A stretch of 64,000 nt of DNA from Mobilicoccus caccae (GTDB taxonomy: Bacteria; Actinomycetota; Actinomycetes; Actinomycetales; Dermatophilaceae): assembly GCF_030161635.1 (NCBI RefSeq), contig NZ_BSUO01000001.1, forward strand, positions 1,717,199 to 1,781,198, read 5' to 3'. The notes beneath the pieces were generated by a model. That model ran no database searches. It saw only the letters and a list, made by a program, of their open reading frames with translations, and had not been told where the DNA came from. Position 1 is the stretch's first letter; every line of letters starts with the position of its first letter. This document shows, piece after piece, positions 31,173 to 39,550 of the stretch. Both the position numbers and the translations under genes were made by a program.

Positions 31173-32068
31173 ACGGGCCAGTGCTGCGGGCGCTGTCAGC
31201 CGGTGCCCTGGTCCTCGCCTTCGGTGGTCTGTCCGCCTGCGTGGCTACGACCGCGCCGGACGCATCCGGCTCCCGACCTGCCGGGACGGCTTCAAGCCCT
31301 CCATCGGAAGCGGATGAGTCGAACGCGCCGATCGCCATCACTCACATCCACGCCGTTGCGCGAGACCCGGAGACTGGCGAGCTACTGCTGGCCACCCACG
31401 AAGGGCTCTTCCGTCATGTCAAGGGCGAGCTGAGCCAGAACGGGCCGATCATCGACCTGATGGGCTTCGCTGTCGGGCCCAACGGCACCTTCTACGCCTC
31501 CGGCCATCCGGGCATCGGGGTCGATCTGCCTCAGCCGGTCGGGCTCATCACCTCCGCCGATGGCGGCCTCAGCTGGCAGGTCACCTCGCGAGGTGGAGAA
31601 TCCGACTTCCATGCCCTCACCGTCGGACCCAAGGGCGTGACCGGATTCGACGGGACCCTGCGCACCAGCACGGACGGCCGCTCTTGGACAGACCGCAGCA
31701 TCGCCGCCCCACCCCGGGCACTGGCCGCCTCACCCACCTCCGGGACTCTCCTGGCCACGACCGCTGCAGGCCTGCTCCTCAGCACTGACGACGCAGCGAC
31801 CTGGCAGAAGCTCACGCCACCGGAGACCGCGGTGCTGGTCGCGTGGGCAGACGAGCAGACCATCGTCACCACCACCAGCGCTGGACGCTTGGCGACAAGT
31901 GACGACGCCGGCACGACCTGGACCCTGCACCCCGACACCATCGGCACCGCCGATTCCCTGTTCGCCGAGCGCACCACTGACGGCAAGGTCGAGATCATCG
32001 TTGTCGTCGACGGGAAGGTCCTTCGCACCACCGATGCCGGAGCAACCACCGAAGTCGTCGTCCAGTGA
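31169..32068 (+). CDS. F510_1955-like beta-propeller lipoprotein
   Basis: A GTG start at 31169 overlaps the oxidase stop (GTGA). The 299-residue product has a signal peptide with a lipobox (FGGLSAC) and then repeats of the sialidase/BNR kind (TSADGGLSWQV, TSTDGRSWTD, STDDAATWQK, TSDDAGTTWTL), each with the S-x-D-x-G-x-x-W pattern. This matches the F510_1955 family of exported proteins often found beside multicopper oxidases. The enzymatic role is unknown; glycosidase activity is only implied by the family name. Confidence 0.8.
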   Translation: MNGPVLRALSAGALVLAFGGLSACVATTAPDASGSRPAGTASSPPSEADESNAPIAITHIHAVARDPETGELLLATHEGLFRHVKGELSQNGPIIDLMGFAVGPNGTFYASGHPGIGVDLPQPVGLITSADGGLSWQVTSRGGESDFHALTVGPKGVTGFDGTLRTSTDGRSWTDRSIAAPPRALAASPTSGTLLATTAAGLLLSTDDAATWQKLTPPETAVLVAWADEQTIVTTTSAGRLATSDDAGTTWTLHPDTIGTADSLFAERTTDGKVEIIVVVDGKVLRTTDAGATTEVVVQ

Positions 32069-32184
32069 CCCGGCCGACATCTTGACCCACCCTTCATCAA
32101 CCCAAGGCCATACCGCCACATCGGGCGACGAGTCTGAAGACACAGGGCAAACGGCCCGGGACGAACATACGAAGGAGACCCACC

Positions 32185-32454
32185 ATGGCCACGCGGCACT
32201 CACCGTCCAACGACTACGCACAGTTCACGCAACCTACCCAGACACCCACACCCGAGACCCCGGCTCCCAGCCCCGGGCACGGTCACGGCTGGCTGATGTG
32301 GCTCATGTGCGTGCCCATGCTCGTCGTCATCGGAATGCTCATCGCCGCCGGCGGCCTCGGCGCCGGCGGCCTCCTCTACGCCCTGGGCTGCCTCGCCATG
32401 ATGGGCGCCATGATGCTGTGGATGAACCACGGAAACAGGGGAAACCCATCCTGA
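32185..32454 (+). CDS. Small Met-rich membrane protein of the copper module
   Basis: The 89-residue product has a Pro/Thr-rich start, a short GHGHGW motif, and two membrane helices rich in Met and Gly (WLMWLMCVPMLVV, LAMMGAMMLWMNHG). It follows the lipoprotein by 116 bp with a good AGGAG site. Similar small proteins accompany copper-resistance genes; a metal-binding role is inferred. IS-Y1 begins 33 bp downstream. Confidence 0.65.
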   Translation: MATRHSPSNDYAQFTQPTQTPTPETPAPSPGHGHGWLMWLMCVPMLVVIGMLIAAGGLGAGGLLYALGCLAMMGAMMLWMNHGNRGNPS

Positions 32455-32517
32455 CGGACCCCCACGACCCGACCTTGCCCTAGTTCTGAATCGCACTGGG
32501 TCTGATGGAGGCTCGGG

Positions 32518-33332
32518 CTATTGGATTCCGACCAGGAGTTGGTCGGTCCGTTTCGTAGCGTAGAACGTCGCCTCGAACTCCGCTGGTTGTGCCAGTGGAC
32601 CCAGCTCAGGGTGGCGAGCTCGACGTCCTCGACGGTCCTCCACGGCCGTCTCTCGCGTGCGGGACCGCGGATGAGCTCGGCCTTGTAGTAGCCGTTCACG
32701 GTCTCGGCCAGGGCGTTGTCGTAGCTGTCGCCGACGGTGCCGATCGACGGCACGGCACCGATCTCTGCCAAGCGCTCGCCGTAGCGAATCGACGTAAATT
32801 GACTGCCCGCGTCGCTGTGACACCGCAGACCGGTGAGCTGGGTGCCGCGTGACCAACGGGCCATCTCGATGGCATCGAGGACCATCGTGGTCCGCATGTG
32901 GGATGCGACCCGCCACCCGACGATCGCGCGTGAGTAGGCGTCGATGATGAAGCAGACGTACGCGACGCCGGCCCAGGTCGGCACATAGGTCAGGTCGGTG
33001 ACCCACAGCTGGTTCGGCGCGGAGGCGGTGAAGTCGCGGCCCACCAGGTCGGGGTGGCGAGGCACGTCCGGATCGGGCTTGGTGGTGCGGACCCCCTTGG
33101 TGCGCCCGACACCCTCAATGCCTGCGGTGCGCATCAGCCGGGCGACCTGGTCCCGGCCGATGTCGTGACCGCCACGCCGTGCAGCCTTCCAGACCTTCCG
33201 GGCGCCATAGACCCGATAGTTGTCGTCCCACAGCTGCCGCACGATCGGGCCCATCACCTCATCGCGCTGGGCGCGAGCCGACGGCCGGCGGTTCTTGAAC
33301 TCGTAGTAGCTGCTCGGGGCCACCTGCAGCAC
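32518..33332 (-). pseudogene. IS3-family transposase OrfB (IS-Y1), 37-bp internal deletion
   Basis: Same protein as OrfB of IS-Y2 up to the VHWHN segment. There 37 bp are missing between two CCA triplets at about position 32590, so the frame shifts and reads through the element end. The DDE residues (VTDLTYVPTW, CHSDAGSQFTS, NALAETVNGYYKAEL) lie before the deletion, but the C-terminus is lost. Probably inactive unless complemented by IS-Y2. Confidence 0.88.
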
Positions 33333-33403
33333 GCTGCAGATGAGCTCGACCCCCAGACGCCGGCCCGCGACGACATCATCGCGGTTGACGTCGATGAACG
33401 CGG

Positions 33404-33748
33404 CTACCTCTTGTGCTGGCGGTCGAGCTCCGCCCCGAAGAAACTGGCTGCCCTCTTCAGGATCTCGTTGGCCCGCTTGAGCTCCCGGACCTCCTGCTCG
33501 AGGGCCTTCATCCGCGCGGCGTCGCTCGTGCTGACCCCCGGCACGTGGCCCTCGTCTATGTCGGCCTGGCGGACCCAGGACCGCACCGATTCGGTGCCGT
33601 ACCCGAGCTGGGACGCGACGCGCTGGATCGTGCCGTGCTCGGTGCCCAGCTCAGCACGCAGTGTCCTGACCAGCCGCACCGCAGCTGCCTTCTCTTCAGG
33701 GCTGTAGCGACGCGTGGTCGGCTTCCCCGGGGTGGTGTCCTTCGGCAT
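33404..33748 (-). CDS. IS3-family transposase OrfA (IS-Y1)
   Basis: This 114-residue protein begins MPKDTTPGKPTTRRYSPEEK, with a helix-turn-helix (VASQLGYGTESVRSWVRQAD) and a coiled-coil tail (LEQEVRELKRANEILKRAA). Its translation is identical to the IS-Y2 OrfA, so the two copies separated recently. Confidence 0.92.
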   Translation of the reverse strand: MPKDTTPGKPTTRRYSPEEKAAAVRLVRTLRAELGTEHGTIQRVASQLGYGTESVRSWVRQADIDEGHVPGVSTSDAARMKALEQEVRELKRANEILKRAASFFGAELDRQHKR

Positions 33749-33802
33749 GAGTCCATCCTCGTTTCCAAACGATGGAGACTCCAACCAACCCAGTGCGATT
33801 CA

Positions 33803-34144
33803 GTGACGCGAGAACGGCGCGAGGCCGAGCTGCACGCCCGCGCCGAAGCAGCCGTCGCCCACGCGAAGTCACTCAAGAAAGGCAAGCGCACCACACCACG
33901 CCCTCTGCCCGTCGTTTCTGACGATGGGCAGCCGGTGCGCTACCCGCTGCGCGCGTTCGTCCAGACCTGGGGCGAACTGGCCAACTGGTGGACCCACTAC
34001 GACGCCGACACCCTCGCCACCGAGCTGACAGACGAACAGTTCGACAACTTCCTCGCCACCGTCGAAGGCACCACCCACTTCGCCGAGACCCTCCACGCCG
34101 CCCGAGAAGACACAGCTATGCGGCCACGCCTGCGCGCCCTCTGA
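33803..34144 (+). pseudogene. Truncated conjugative-element gene at the IS-Y1 edge
   Basis: The frame begins directly at the IS end (a GTG happens to be the first codon) and runs 113 residues: an Ala/Lys-rich helical start, then PVRYPLRAFVQTWGELANWWTHYD and LATELTDEQFDNFLATVEGTTHF. I do not recognise the family. The 5' part is evidently missing, removed by the event that left IS-Y1 without a duplication. Confidence 0.6.
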
Positions 34145-34180
34145 CCACCGGCACGGGCAGCGGGTGCGCACCTGCTCGGC

Positions 34181-34873
34181 ATGAGCCCTGCACCCACAGA
34201 CCCCAAGCGCCGCCGACTCGTCGCCCTCATCGCCGCCGGCATCGTCCTGCTGCTCCTGGCCAGCGTCGGCATCTACGGACTCCTCACCGGCCCCCGCACC
34301 ACGTCCACGAGCACCGACGATCCGAAACCTGGCCCGTCCGCCACCACGGAACCGCCGACAGTGCCGCCGAGCACGCCCCGAGCTCCGCGAGTGCCAGCGG
34401 TGCCGCGTTCCGCCGATCCGGCGATGTTCGCCCAAGGTGTCGCGTCCACCCTGTTCGCCTGGGATACCGCATCAGGGTTGTGGCCGCTGGACTACACCTC
34501 GGCGATCCTCGCGGTCGGAGACCCCTCCGGTGACGAACAGGCCGGGCTCGCCTCCGACGTGGCCGCATACCTGCCGAACCGGGACGCCTGGATCGAGCTG
34601 CGCCAGTACGCCACCAGCCAGCACCTCACCATCGACCGGGCATTCGTGCCGGGCGCGTGGGCCGATGCCGTCGAGCAGGCACAGCCAGGACAGCTCGCCC
34701 CTGGGACGGTCGCGGTCACGATCGAGGGCACCCGCCACCGTGAAGGCGTCTGGAACGGGCAGCCGGTCACCTCGCAGCACGAGGTGGCGTTCACCGTGTT
34801 CGTCGTCTGCGCACCGACCTATTCGACCTGCCGCCTGTTGCGGTTGTCGCAGCTCGACAACCCGCTGCGCTGA
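34181..34873 (+). CDS. Membrane-anchored conjugation protein (TcpC/VirB8-like)
   Basis: This 230-residue protein has one N-terminal membrane helix (about 10-32), a Pro/Thr/Ser-rich linker and a C-terminal mixed alpha/beta domain (DPAMFAQGVASTLFAWDT to CRLLRLSQLDNPLR) of about 160 residues, the layout of NTF2-fold conjugation proteins. The assignment rests on architecture and on its place at the head of the transfer operon, just before the peptidoglycan hydrolase gene. No direct motif match is claimed. Confidence 0.55.
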   Translation: MSPAPTDPKRRRLVALIAAGIVLLLLASVGIYGLLTGPRTTSTSTDDPKPGPSATTEPPTVPPSTPRAPRVPAVPRSADPAMFAQGVASTLFAWDTASGLWPLDYTSAILAVGDPSGDEQAGLASDVAAYLPNRDAWIELRQYATSQHLTIDRAFVPGAWADAVEQAQPGQLAPGTVAVTIEGTRHREGVWNGQPVTSQHEVAFTVFVVCAPTYSTCRLLRLSQLDNPLR

Positions 34874-34884
34874 GAGATGTCGTC

Positions 34885-36501
34885 GTGTTCCGCAAACTCG
34901 CCGTCGCGGCCCTCGCGCTGATGTTCTTCTCGCCCGCGGTAGCACTGCTCGGCATCGGTGTGCTGATGAACCCCGCCGCCGCCCACTGCGCCACCCCCGG
35001 AGGGACCGTGAACCTCGGACCCGTCCCGGACTCGCTCACCGTGACCACCGCGAACGGGGAGACTTTCACCCTGAACCGTCAGCAGCTCACACACGCGGCC
35101 ACGATCATCGCCATCGGCAACGGCCAGGGCGACGTGGGACGGCCCGGGATCAAGGTCGCGCTCATGGCCGCGCTCACAGAGTCCACGCTGCGGATGCTCA
35201 CCAACACCGGCGCCTACCCAGAGTCGGCGAACTATCCCAACGACGGCAACGGCTCCGATCACGACAGCCTCGGCCTGTTCCAGATGCGCCCCCAATCCGG
35301 CTGGGGAACCGTCGCCGAACTCATGGACCCCACCTACCAAGCCCGCGCGTTCTTCGGCGGCCCGACCGGCCCGAACTACCCCTCACCGCGCGGCCTACTC
35401 GACATCCCCGGCTGGCAGCAGATGGACCCCGGCGAAGCTGCCCAAGCCGTCGAAGTCTCCGCCTACCCCGACCGCTACCGCAACTACGAACCCGTCGCCG
35501 AGAGCATCCTCACCGCCCTCACCAGTAGTAGCGGGCCTGGACTCGGAGCAGGTGGTCCAGCGTCCGCGTCGTCGCGGGTGGTGTTCCCATTGCCGGAAGG
35601 CACCTGGGTGCTGACCTCTCCGTTCGGGATGCGGACGCACCCGATTACCGGGGAACAGAAACTGCACACCGGCACCGACTTCGCCGCACCCGACGGTACC
35701 CCGATCCTCGCCGCCGCCGATGGTCTGGTCACCGTTGCGGAGTTCTCCGGGGGCTACGGCGGGCTCATCGTCATCGAGCACACCATCGACGGCCAGACCG
35801 TCGCGACCGCCTACGCGCACATGTGGCAGCACGGCATCCATGTCCACGCCGGAGACCGAGTGAGCGCCGGGCAGCACATCGGTCATGTCGGCTCCTCGGG
35901 CATGAGCACCGGAGCCCATCTGCACTTCGAGGTCCGTCCCGGCGGCACCAATGGCGAAGCCATCGACGCCGCCGCCTGGCTCAACCAGCACGGAGCCGCG
36001 AACCTCCCCACCGCGACCAGTGGATCACCAGCCGCCTGCAACACCGCCAGCACGCCTGGCGCGCCAGACGGCGTCGACGGAGACCCCGACGGACTCGTCG
36101 ATGATCCCACCAGCAACGGCAAGATCACCGCCCGGATGCTGCACCTCTACCAGCAGACCCTCGCCGCGTTCCCCGACACCGGCTGGGGCTGCTACTCACC
36201 CCGTCCCGGCACGAAGTCCGAGCATCCTCTCGGACGCGCCTGCGACATCACCTTCGGCAACAAGATCGGCCAACGCCCCAACACCGCGCATCTCGAAGCC
36301 GGCTGGCGAGTCACGAACTGGATGAAAGACAACGCCGACGTGCTCGGCGTCCAGTACCTCATCTGGCAAGGCCAAATCTGGTCCCTCGCCAGCGACGCTG
36401 ATGGCTGGCGGCCCTACAACGGCGGCGGCATGCACGACCCCGCCTCCATCACCGGCGGCCACTTCGACCACCTCCACGTCACAGTCAAGGTTGGTGCGTA
36501 A
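34885..36501 (+). CDS. Conjugation cell-wall hydrolase: lysozyme-like, M23 peptidase and C-terminal M15-like domains
   Basis: A GTG start at 34885 gives 538 residues with an N-terminal membrane/signal segment. The order is a lysozyme-like domain (about 55-210, AALTESTLRML and DSLGLFQMRPQSGWG), an M23 metallopeptidase domain (about 235-365, with HTGTDFAAPDGT and the zinc pair in AHLHFEVRPGG), and a C-terminal domain (about 405-538, HPLGRACDITFG and HFDHLHVTV) like that of M15/ARB_07466-type proteins. It opens the cell wall for the transfer apparatus. It overlaps the next gene by 1 bp (TAATG). Confidence 0.88.
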   Translation: MFRKLAVAALALMFFSPAVALLGIGVLMNPAAAHCATPGGTVNLGPVPDSLTVTTANGETFTLNRQQLTHAATIIAIGNGQGDVGRPGIKVALMAALTESTLRMLTNTGAYPESANYPNDGNGSDHDSLGLFQMRPQSGWGTVAELMDPTYQARAFFGGPTGPNYPSPRGLLDIPGWQQMDPGEAAQAVEVSAYPDRYRNYEPVAESILTALTSSSGPGLGAGGPASASSRVVFPLPEGTWVLTSPFGMRTHPITGEQKLHTGTDFAAPDGTPILAAADGLVTVAEFSGGYGGLIVIEHTIDGQTVATAYAHMWQHGIHVHAGDRVSAGQHIGHVGSSGMSTGAHLHFEVRPGGTNGEAIDAAAWLNQHGAANLPTATSGSPAACNTASTPGAPDGVDGDPDGLVDDPTSNGKITARMLHLYQQTLAAFPDTGWGCYSPRPGTKSEHPLGRACDITFGNKIGQRPNTAHLEAGWRVTNWMKDNADVLGVQYLIWQGQIWSLASDADGWRPYNGGGMHDPASITGGHFDHLHVTVKVGA

Positions 36502-36767
36502 TGGGCGTCTTTCCCGACTTCGACGGCCTCGGCGGCATTGGCGACCTCCGCGCCATCGTCGGCGCGCTCCTGACCTTCGTCCTCATCGTCGCCGTGCTCG
36601 TGCTCATCGTCTCCGCGATCGTATGGGCCATCGCGACCGCGCACGGCAACTACGCCACCGCCGGCAAAGGCCGAACCGGAGTCCTCGTCTCCCTCGGCGC
36701 CGCCGTCCTCGCTGGAGGCGGCGTCGCCTGGATGAACTGGCTCCTCACAGTCGGGTCGAGTCTGTAG
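36501..36767 (+). CDS. DUF6112-type pilin-like membrane protein, first copy
   Basis: This 88-residue protein has two membrane helices (ALLTFVLIVAVLVLIVSAIV and GVLVSLGAAVLAGGGVAW) separated by a short basic loop. This size and layout match VirB2/TrbC-like subunits of conjugation systems. It is the first of two similar genes in the operon (second at 37814). An antisense gene separates the two. Confidence 0.75.
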   Translation: MGVFPDFDGLGGIGDLRAIVGALLTFVLIVAVLVLIVSAIVWAIATAHGNYATAGKGRTGVLVSLGAAVLAGGGVAWMNWLLTVGSSL

Positions 36768-36781
36768 CTGAAGGGCTGTGC

Positions 36782-37648
36782 TTACTCGCCCGGCTGGTCT
36801 TCGTCGGCGCTTGAGGGCTCGCACCGATCGAGCAGTCGCGCGAGATAACTGTAGGCGGCGAGGCGTTCCATCGCTTCTTGCTCTGACAGCTCAGTGCGCG
36901 TATGCGTCGTCACGTTGCGGACCGTCAGGTTCAGGCCGGTGGCCAGCAAATTGAGTGCCTTCGCGAGCGGTTCGAGACCGCCGCGCATGCTCTTCACCGT
37001 CTTGTCGTCCAACGCTCCTGGCCAGGTGAGTTTCGGTTTGCCTGGTTCCGGCGCACCGGGTGAGAGCGTCTGCTGCCAGAAGACCGTGTCATCGACATCG
37101 TTCCGGCCGAGCCGTTCCTTCCAGTGGACTGTGAGGCCTTCGGCTGCCTCGCGGACTGCCACTCGGTACTGGTGCGTCGTCCAGTGTGCGGAAGCGCCGG
37201 ACCAGACCACAGGGTGGAACTGCGCGGGGGCGAAAGTCGGCAAGTCAGAGTCGGTGCGGGACTCTGCGTCCACGATCATCGCGTCCAGTCTGCCCTTGAC
37301 GTTGGCGGTCGTCGTGCGAATGTCCCGAGGTGCAATCGGAGCCTTTGGTGCAGACATGAACGACCAGTTGGAGATCGGGTCTATCGCTCCGATGCCCGCG
37401 ATCGCAATGTAGGCGCCAGTTACCGAAACCGCGCTCGCTGCCACGCCGGCAGCCTCCGCGACCGCGAGTTCGAGACGTTGAACCTCGTTCCGATCCTGGC
37501 CTTCCTTCGTCCAGACGGTCGGAAAGAGGCCGCGTGCGGACATGTGGTCCGATTCGACCTGCGTGCTCATCCACGCGTTGAACGCCCTCTCGAACTTCTC
37601 GACGGCAGTGCGTAATCGCTGGAGGTAGCCCACCCCGTACTGACTCAT
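36782..37648 (-). CDS. TIGR02391-family protein, antisense cargo in the transfer operon
   Basis: The 288-residue product begins MSQYGVGYLQRLRTAVEKF with AAGGA just upstream. The second half matches the TIGR02391 pattern: HQYRVAVREAAEGL, FWQQTLSPGAPEPGKPKL, DDKTVKSMRGGLEPLAKAL and the closing RNVTTHTRTELSEQEAMERLAAYSYLARLLD. The family is small and of unknown function, often seen in mobile or defence-associated DNA. It is opposite to every conjugation gene around it and sits between the two DUF6112 genes, so it is probably a cargo gene with its own promoter. Confidence 0.78.
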   Translation of the reverse strand: MSQYGVGYLQRLRTAVEKFERAFNAWMSTQVESDHMSARGLFPTVWTKEGQDRNEVQRLELAVAEAAGVAASAVSVTGAYIAIAGIGAIDPISNWSFMSAPKAPIAPRDIRTTTANVKGRLDAMIVDAESRTDSDLPTFAPAQFHPVVWSGASAHWTTHQYRVAVREAAEGLTVHWKERLGRNDVDDTVFWQQTLSPGAPEPGKPKLTWPGALDDKTVKSMRGGLEPLAKALNLLATGLNLTVRNVTTHTRTELSEQEAMERLAAYSYLARLLDRCEPSSADEDQPGE

Positions 37649-37813
37649 GTTCCTTGCACCTCTCGATCCCGCGATCCCGTGCGGACGAGCGACGCCCGGA
37701 CACCTTCAAGGCTACGGGCGGCCACTGACAAGGGCGGGAGGACGGGCGCACCTGTCGCGTGCACCCCGTCTGCGAGTTCGTGGGCGGGCCGCCCGTCGCC
37801 AAGGAGACCTACC

Positions 37814-38134
37814 GTGTTCGATCTGCTCGCCAACGTCATGTCCGCGCCGCTGCTGGTGCCGATGGACATCAACATCGACCCCAACACCAACGGGCTGCCG
37901 GGGATCAACCAGCTGCGCACCATCGTCGGCGCGGTGATGACGATCGGCCTGATCCTCAGTGTCCTGGCGTTGATCGTCTCCGCGATCGTGTGGGGCTTCG
38001 GCGCCAACAGCAGCAACCCGCACCTCGCCTCGCGCGGAAAGATCGGCGTGCTCGTCTCCTGCGGCGCGGCCGTGATCTGCGGCGCGTCGGTGACGCTCAT
38101 CAACTTCTTCTGGAACGTCGGCCAGCAGGTCTGA
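37814..38134 (+). CDS. DUF6112-type pilin-like membrane protein, second copy
   Basis: A GTG start at 37814 behind AAGGAG gives 106 residues: MDINIDPNTNGLPGINQLR, then two membrane helices (AVMTIGLILSVLALIVSAIV and GVLVSCGAAVICGASVTLI). It closely resembles the first copy, including the IVSAIVWG segment and the basic loop, so the two are paralogues. It leads directly into the TrbL gene, the usual neighbour of this family. Confidence 0.8.
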   Translation: MFDLLANVMSAPLLVPMDINIDPNTNGLPGINQLRTIVGAVMTIGLILSVLALIVSAIVWGFGANSSNPHLASRGKIGVLVSCGAAVICGASVTLINFFWNVGQQV

Positions 38135-38164
38135 GCCGCCGGTCGTCGAGAGCTGGAGTTCGAG

Positions 38165-39550
38165 ATGGGCGTGTGCGACGTTCCCGTGATCTCATCGGTG
38201 TGCGATGCCGTCGGCGAAGGGGCCGCTTCTCTGGTGGCGGCCCCGTTCGACTGGCTCGCCCAGGCGATGGGCGCCGCCGCCGGGTGGCTGTTCGAGGCGG
38301 TCTGGTCGGTGTTCGACACCACCACGCTGGTGGATGTCACCAAGCCCGGCTACGTCGCCGTCTACAACCTGCTGTTCGGCATCGCGGTCTTCGTGATGCT
38401 GATCTTCTTCTGCCTCCAACTCATCACCGGGTTGGTTCGCCGCGACCCCACCGCGCTCACCCGCGCCGCATTGGGGCTGGCGAAATCCGTCCTCGGATCG
38501 TTCGTGGTCATCACGCTCACGGCGCTGCTGTTGGAAGTCGTCGATCAGCTGTGCATCGGGATCGTGCAGGCTGCCGGGGAGACCACTGAGTCGATGGGCG
38601 ACAAGATCGCCCTCCTCGCAGCGGGACTGGTCGGCATCAATATCGCCGCCCCCGGTGTCGGCGCGATCATTACTATCTTCATGGCCGGCCTCGCGATCAC
38701 CGCCGCAGCCATCGTGTGGCTCTCCCTGCTCGTCAGGAAGGCACTGTTGCTGGTGGCGGTGGTGTTCGCTCCGCTCGCGTTCAGCGGCGCATCCTGGGAC
38801 GCCAGCCGAGGATGGGTCGGGAAATGGGCGATGTTCGTCGTCGCCCTGATCTGCTCCAAGCTCGTCCTCGTCGTGATGTTCCTGGTCGCGATCACCCAGG
38901 TCTCCGCACCCATCGACGCGGACCTGGCGTCAGTCAGTGATCCCATCGCCGGGATCGTGCTGATGGCGATGGCCGCGTTCGCGCCGTATCTGACCTACAA
39001 GTTCATCGCGTTCGTCGGGTTCGACATGTACCACGCGATCGGCTCCGAACAGGACGCCAAGAGCGCGCTCAACCGCCCGATCCCGGTCCCGTCCAAGCCG
39101 CAAGGCGGCGGAGACCCGAAGAAGGTACTCGACGGGGCAGGTGGCGGCGGCAACTCCGGTGGGGGCGCTGGCGGAGGGAGCGGGAGTAGCGCGCCACCGC
39201 CGCCGAAGACCCTGGTGCCGACACCTGCCGCGAGCAGCGGAGGCGCGGCAGGCGGTGGAGGTGCCGCAGCCGGCGGAAGCGGAGCAGCCGCAGCCGGACC
39301 CGTGGCCGCGGGCGTGGTGATTGGAGCGAGCGTCGCCAAGGGCGCCGCCACAGCCGGACCGAAGGCCGGGACAGCACTGGGAGCCCAGGGCGAGCACGCC
39401 GCCGACGCTGCCGCGCAGACACCACCACCGCCCGCAACACCAGCGGTGGCACCGCCGTCGAGCCCCGCGCCGCGTCCGCCAAGCGCCGATCCGTCACCGC
39501 CGCCGCCTAAGCAGCCCCCGCCGCCTGCGCCACGCCCGACGAAGGAGTAG
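38165..39550 (+). CDS. TrbL/VirB6-like conjugation membrane protein
   Basis: This 461-residue protein has about six hydrophobic segments (residues 15-290), among them LLFGIAVFVMLIFFCLQL and LLLVAVVFAPLAFSGASWD, as in TrbL/VirB6 inner-membrane channel parts. The C-terminal 150 residues are a low-complexity tail, first Gly/Ala/Ser-rich, then Pro-rich. The second residue block CDVPVISSVCDAVGEGA is typical for the actinobacterial version. It ends 3 bp before the SCO6880 gene. Confidence 0.82.
   Translation: MGVCDVPVISSVCDAVGEGAASLVAAPFDWLAQAMGAAAGWLFEAVWSVFDTTTLVDVTKPGYVAVYNLLFGIAVFVMLIFFCLQLITGLVRRDPTALTRAALGLAKSVLGSFVVITLTALLLEVVDQLCIGIVQAAGETTESMGDKIALLAAGLVGINIAAPGVGAIITIFMAGLAITAAAIVWLSLLVRKALLLVAVVFAPLAFSGASWDASRGWVGKWAMFVVALICSKLVLVVMFLVAITQVSAPIDADLASVSDPIAGIVLMAMAAFAPYLTYKFIAFVGFDMYHAIGSEQDAKSALNRPIPVPSKPQGGGDPKKVLDGAGGGGNSGGGAGGGSGSSAPPPPKTLVPTPAASSGGAAGGGGAAAGGSGAAAAGPVAAGVVIGASVAKGAATAGPKAGTALGAQGEHAADAAAQTPPPPATPAVAPPSSPAPRPPSADPSPPPPKQPPPPAPRPTKE

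Larger units (their letters stand above)
32487..33802 (-). mobile_element. IS3-family element IS-Y1 (37-bp deletion, no target duplication)
   Basis: The 1,316-bp element has TGAATCGCACTGGGT-type terminal repeats at both ends and is otherwise the same as IS-Y2, but lacks 37 bp inside orfB. The flanking triplets differ (TTC at the left, GTG at the right). The absence of a duplication suggests that recombination with another copy joined the copper module to the conjugative element here. Confidence 0.88.
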
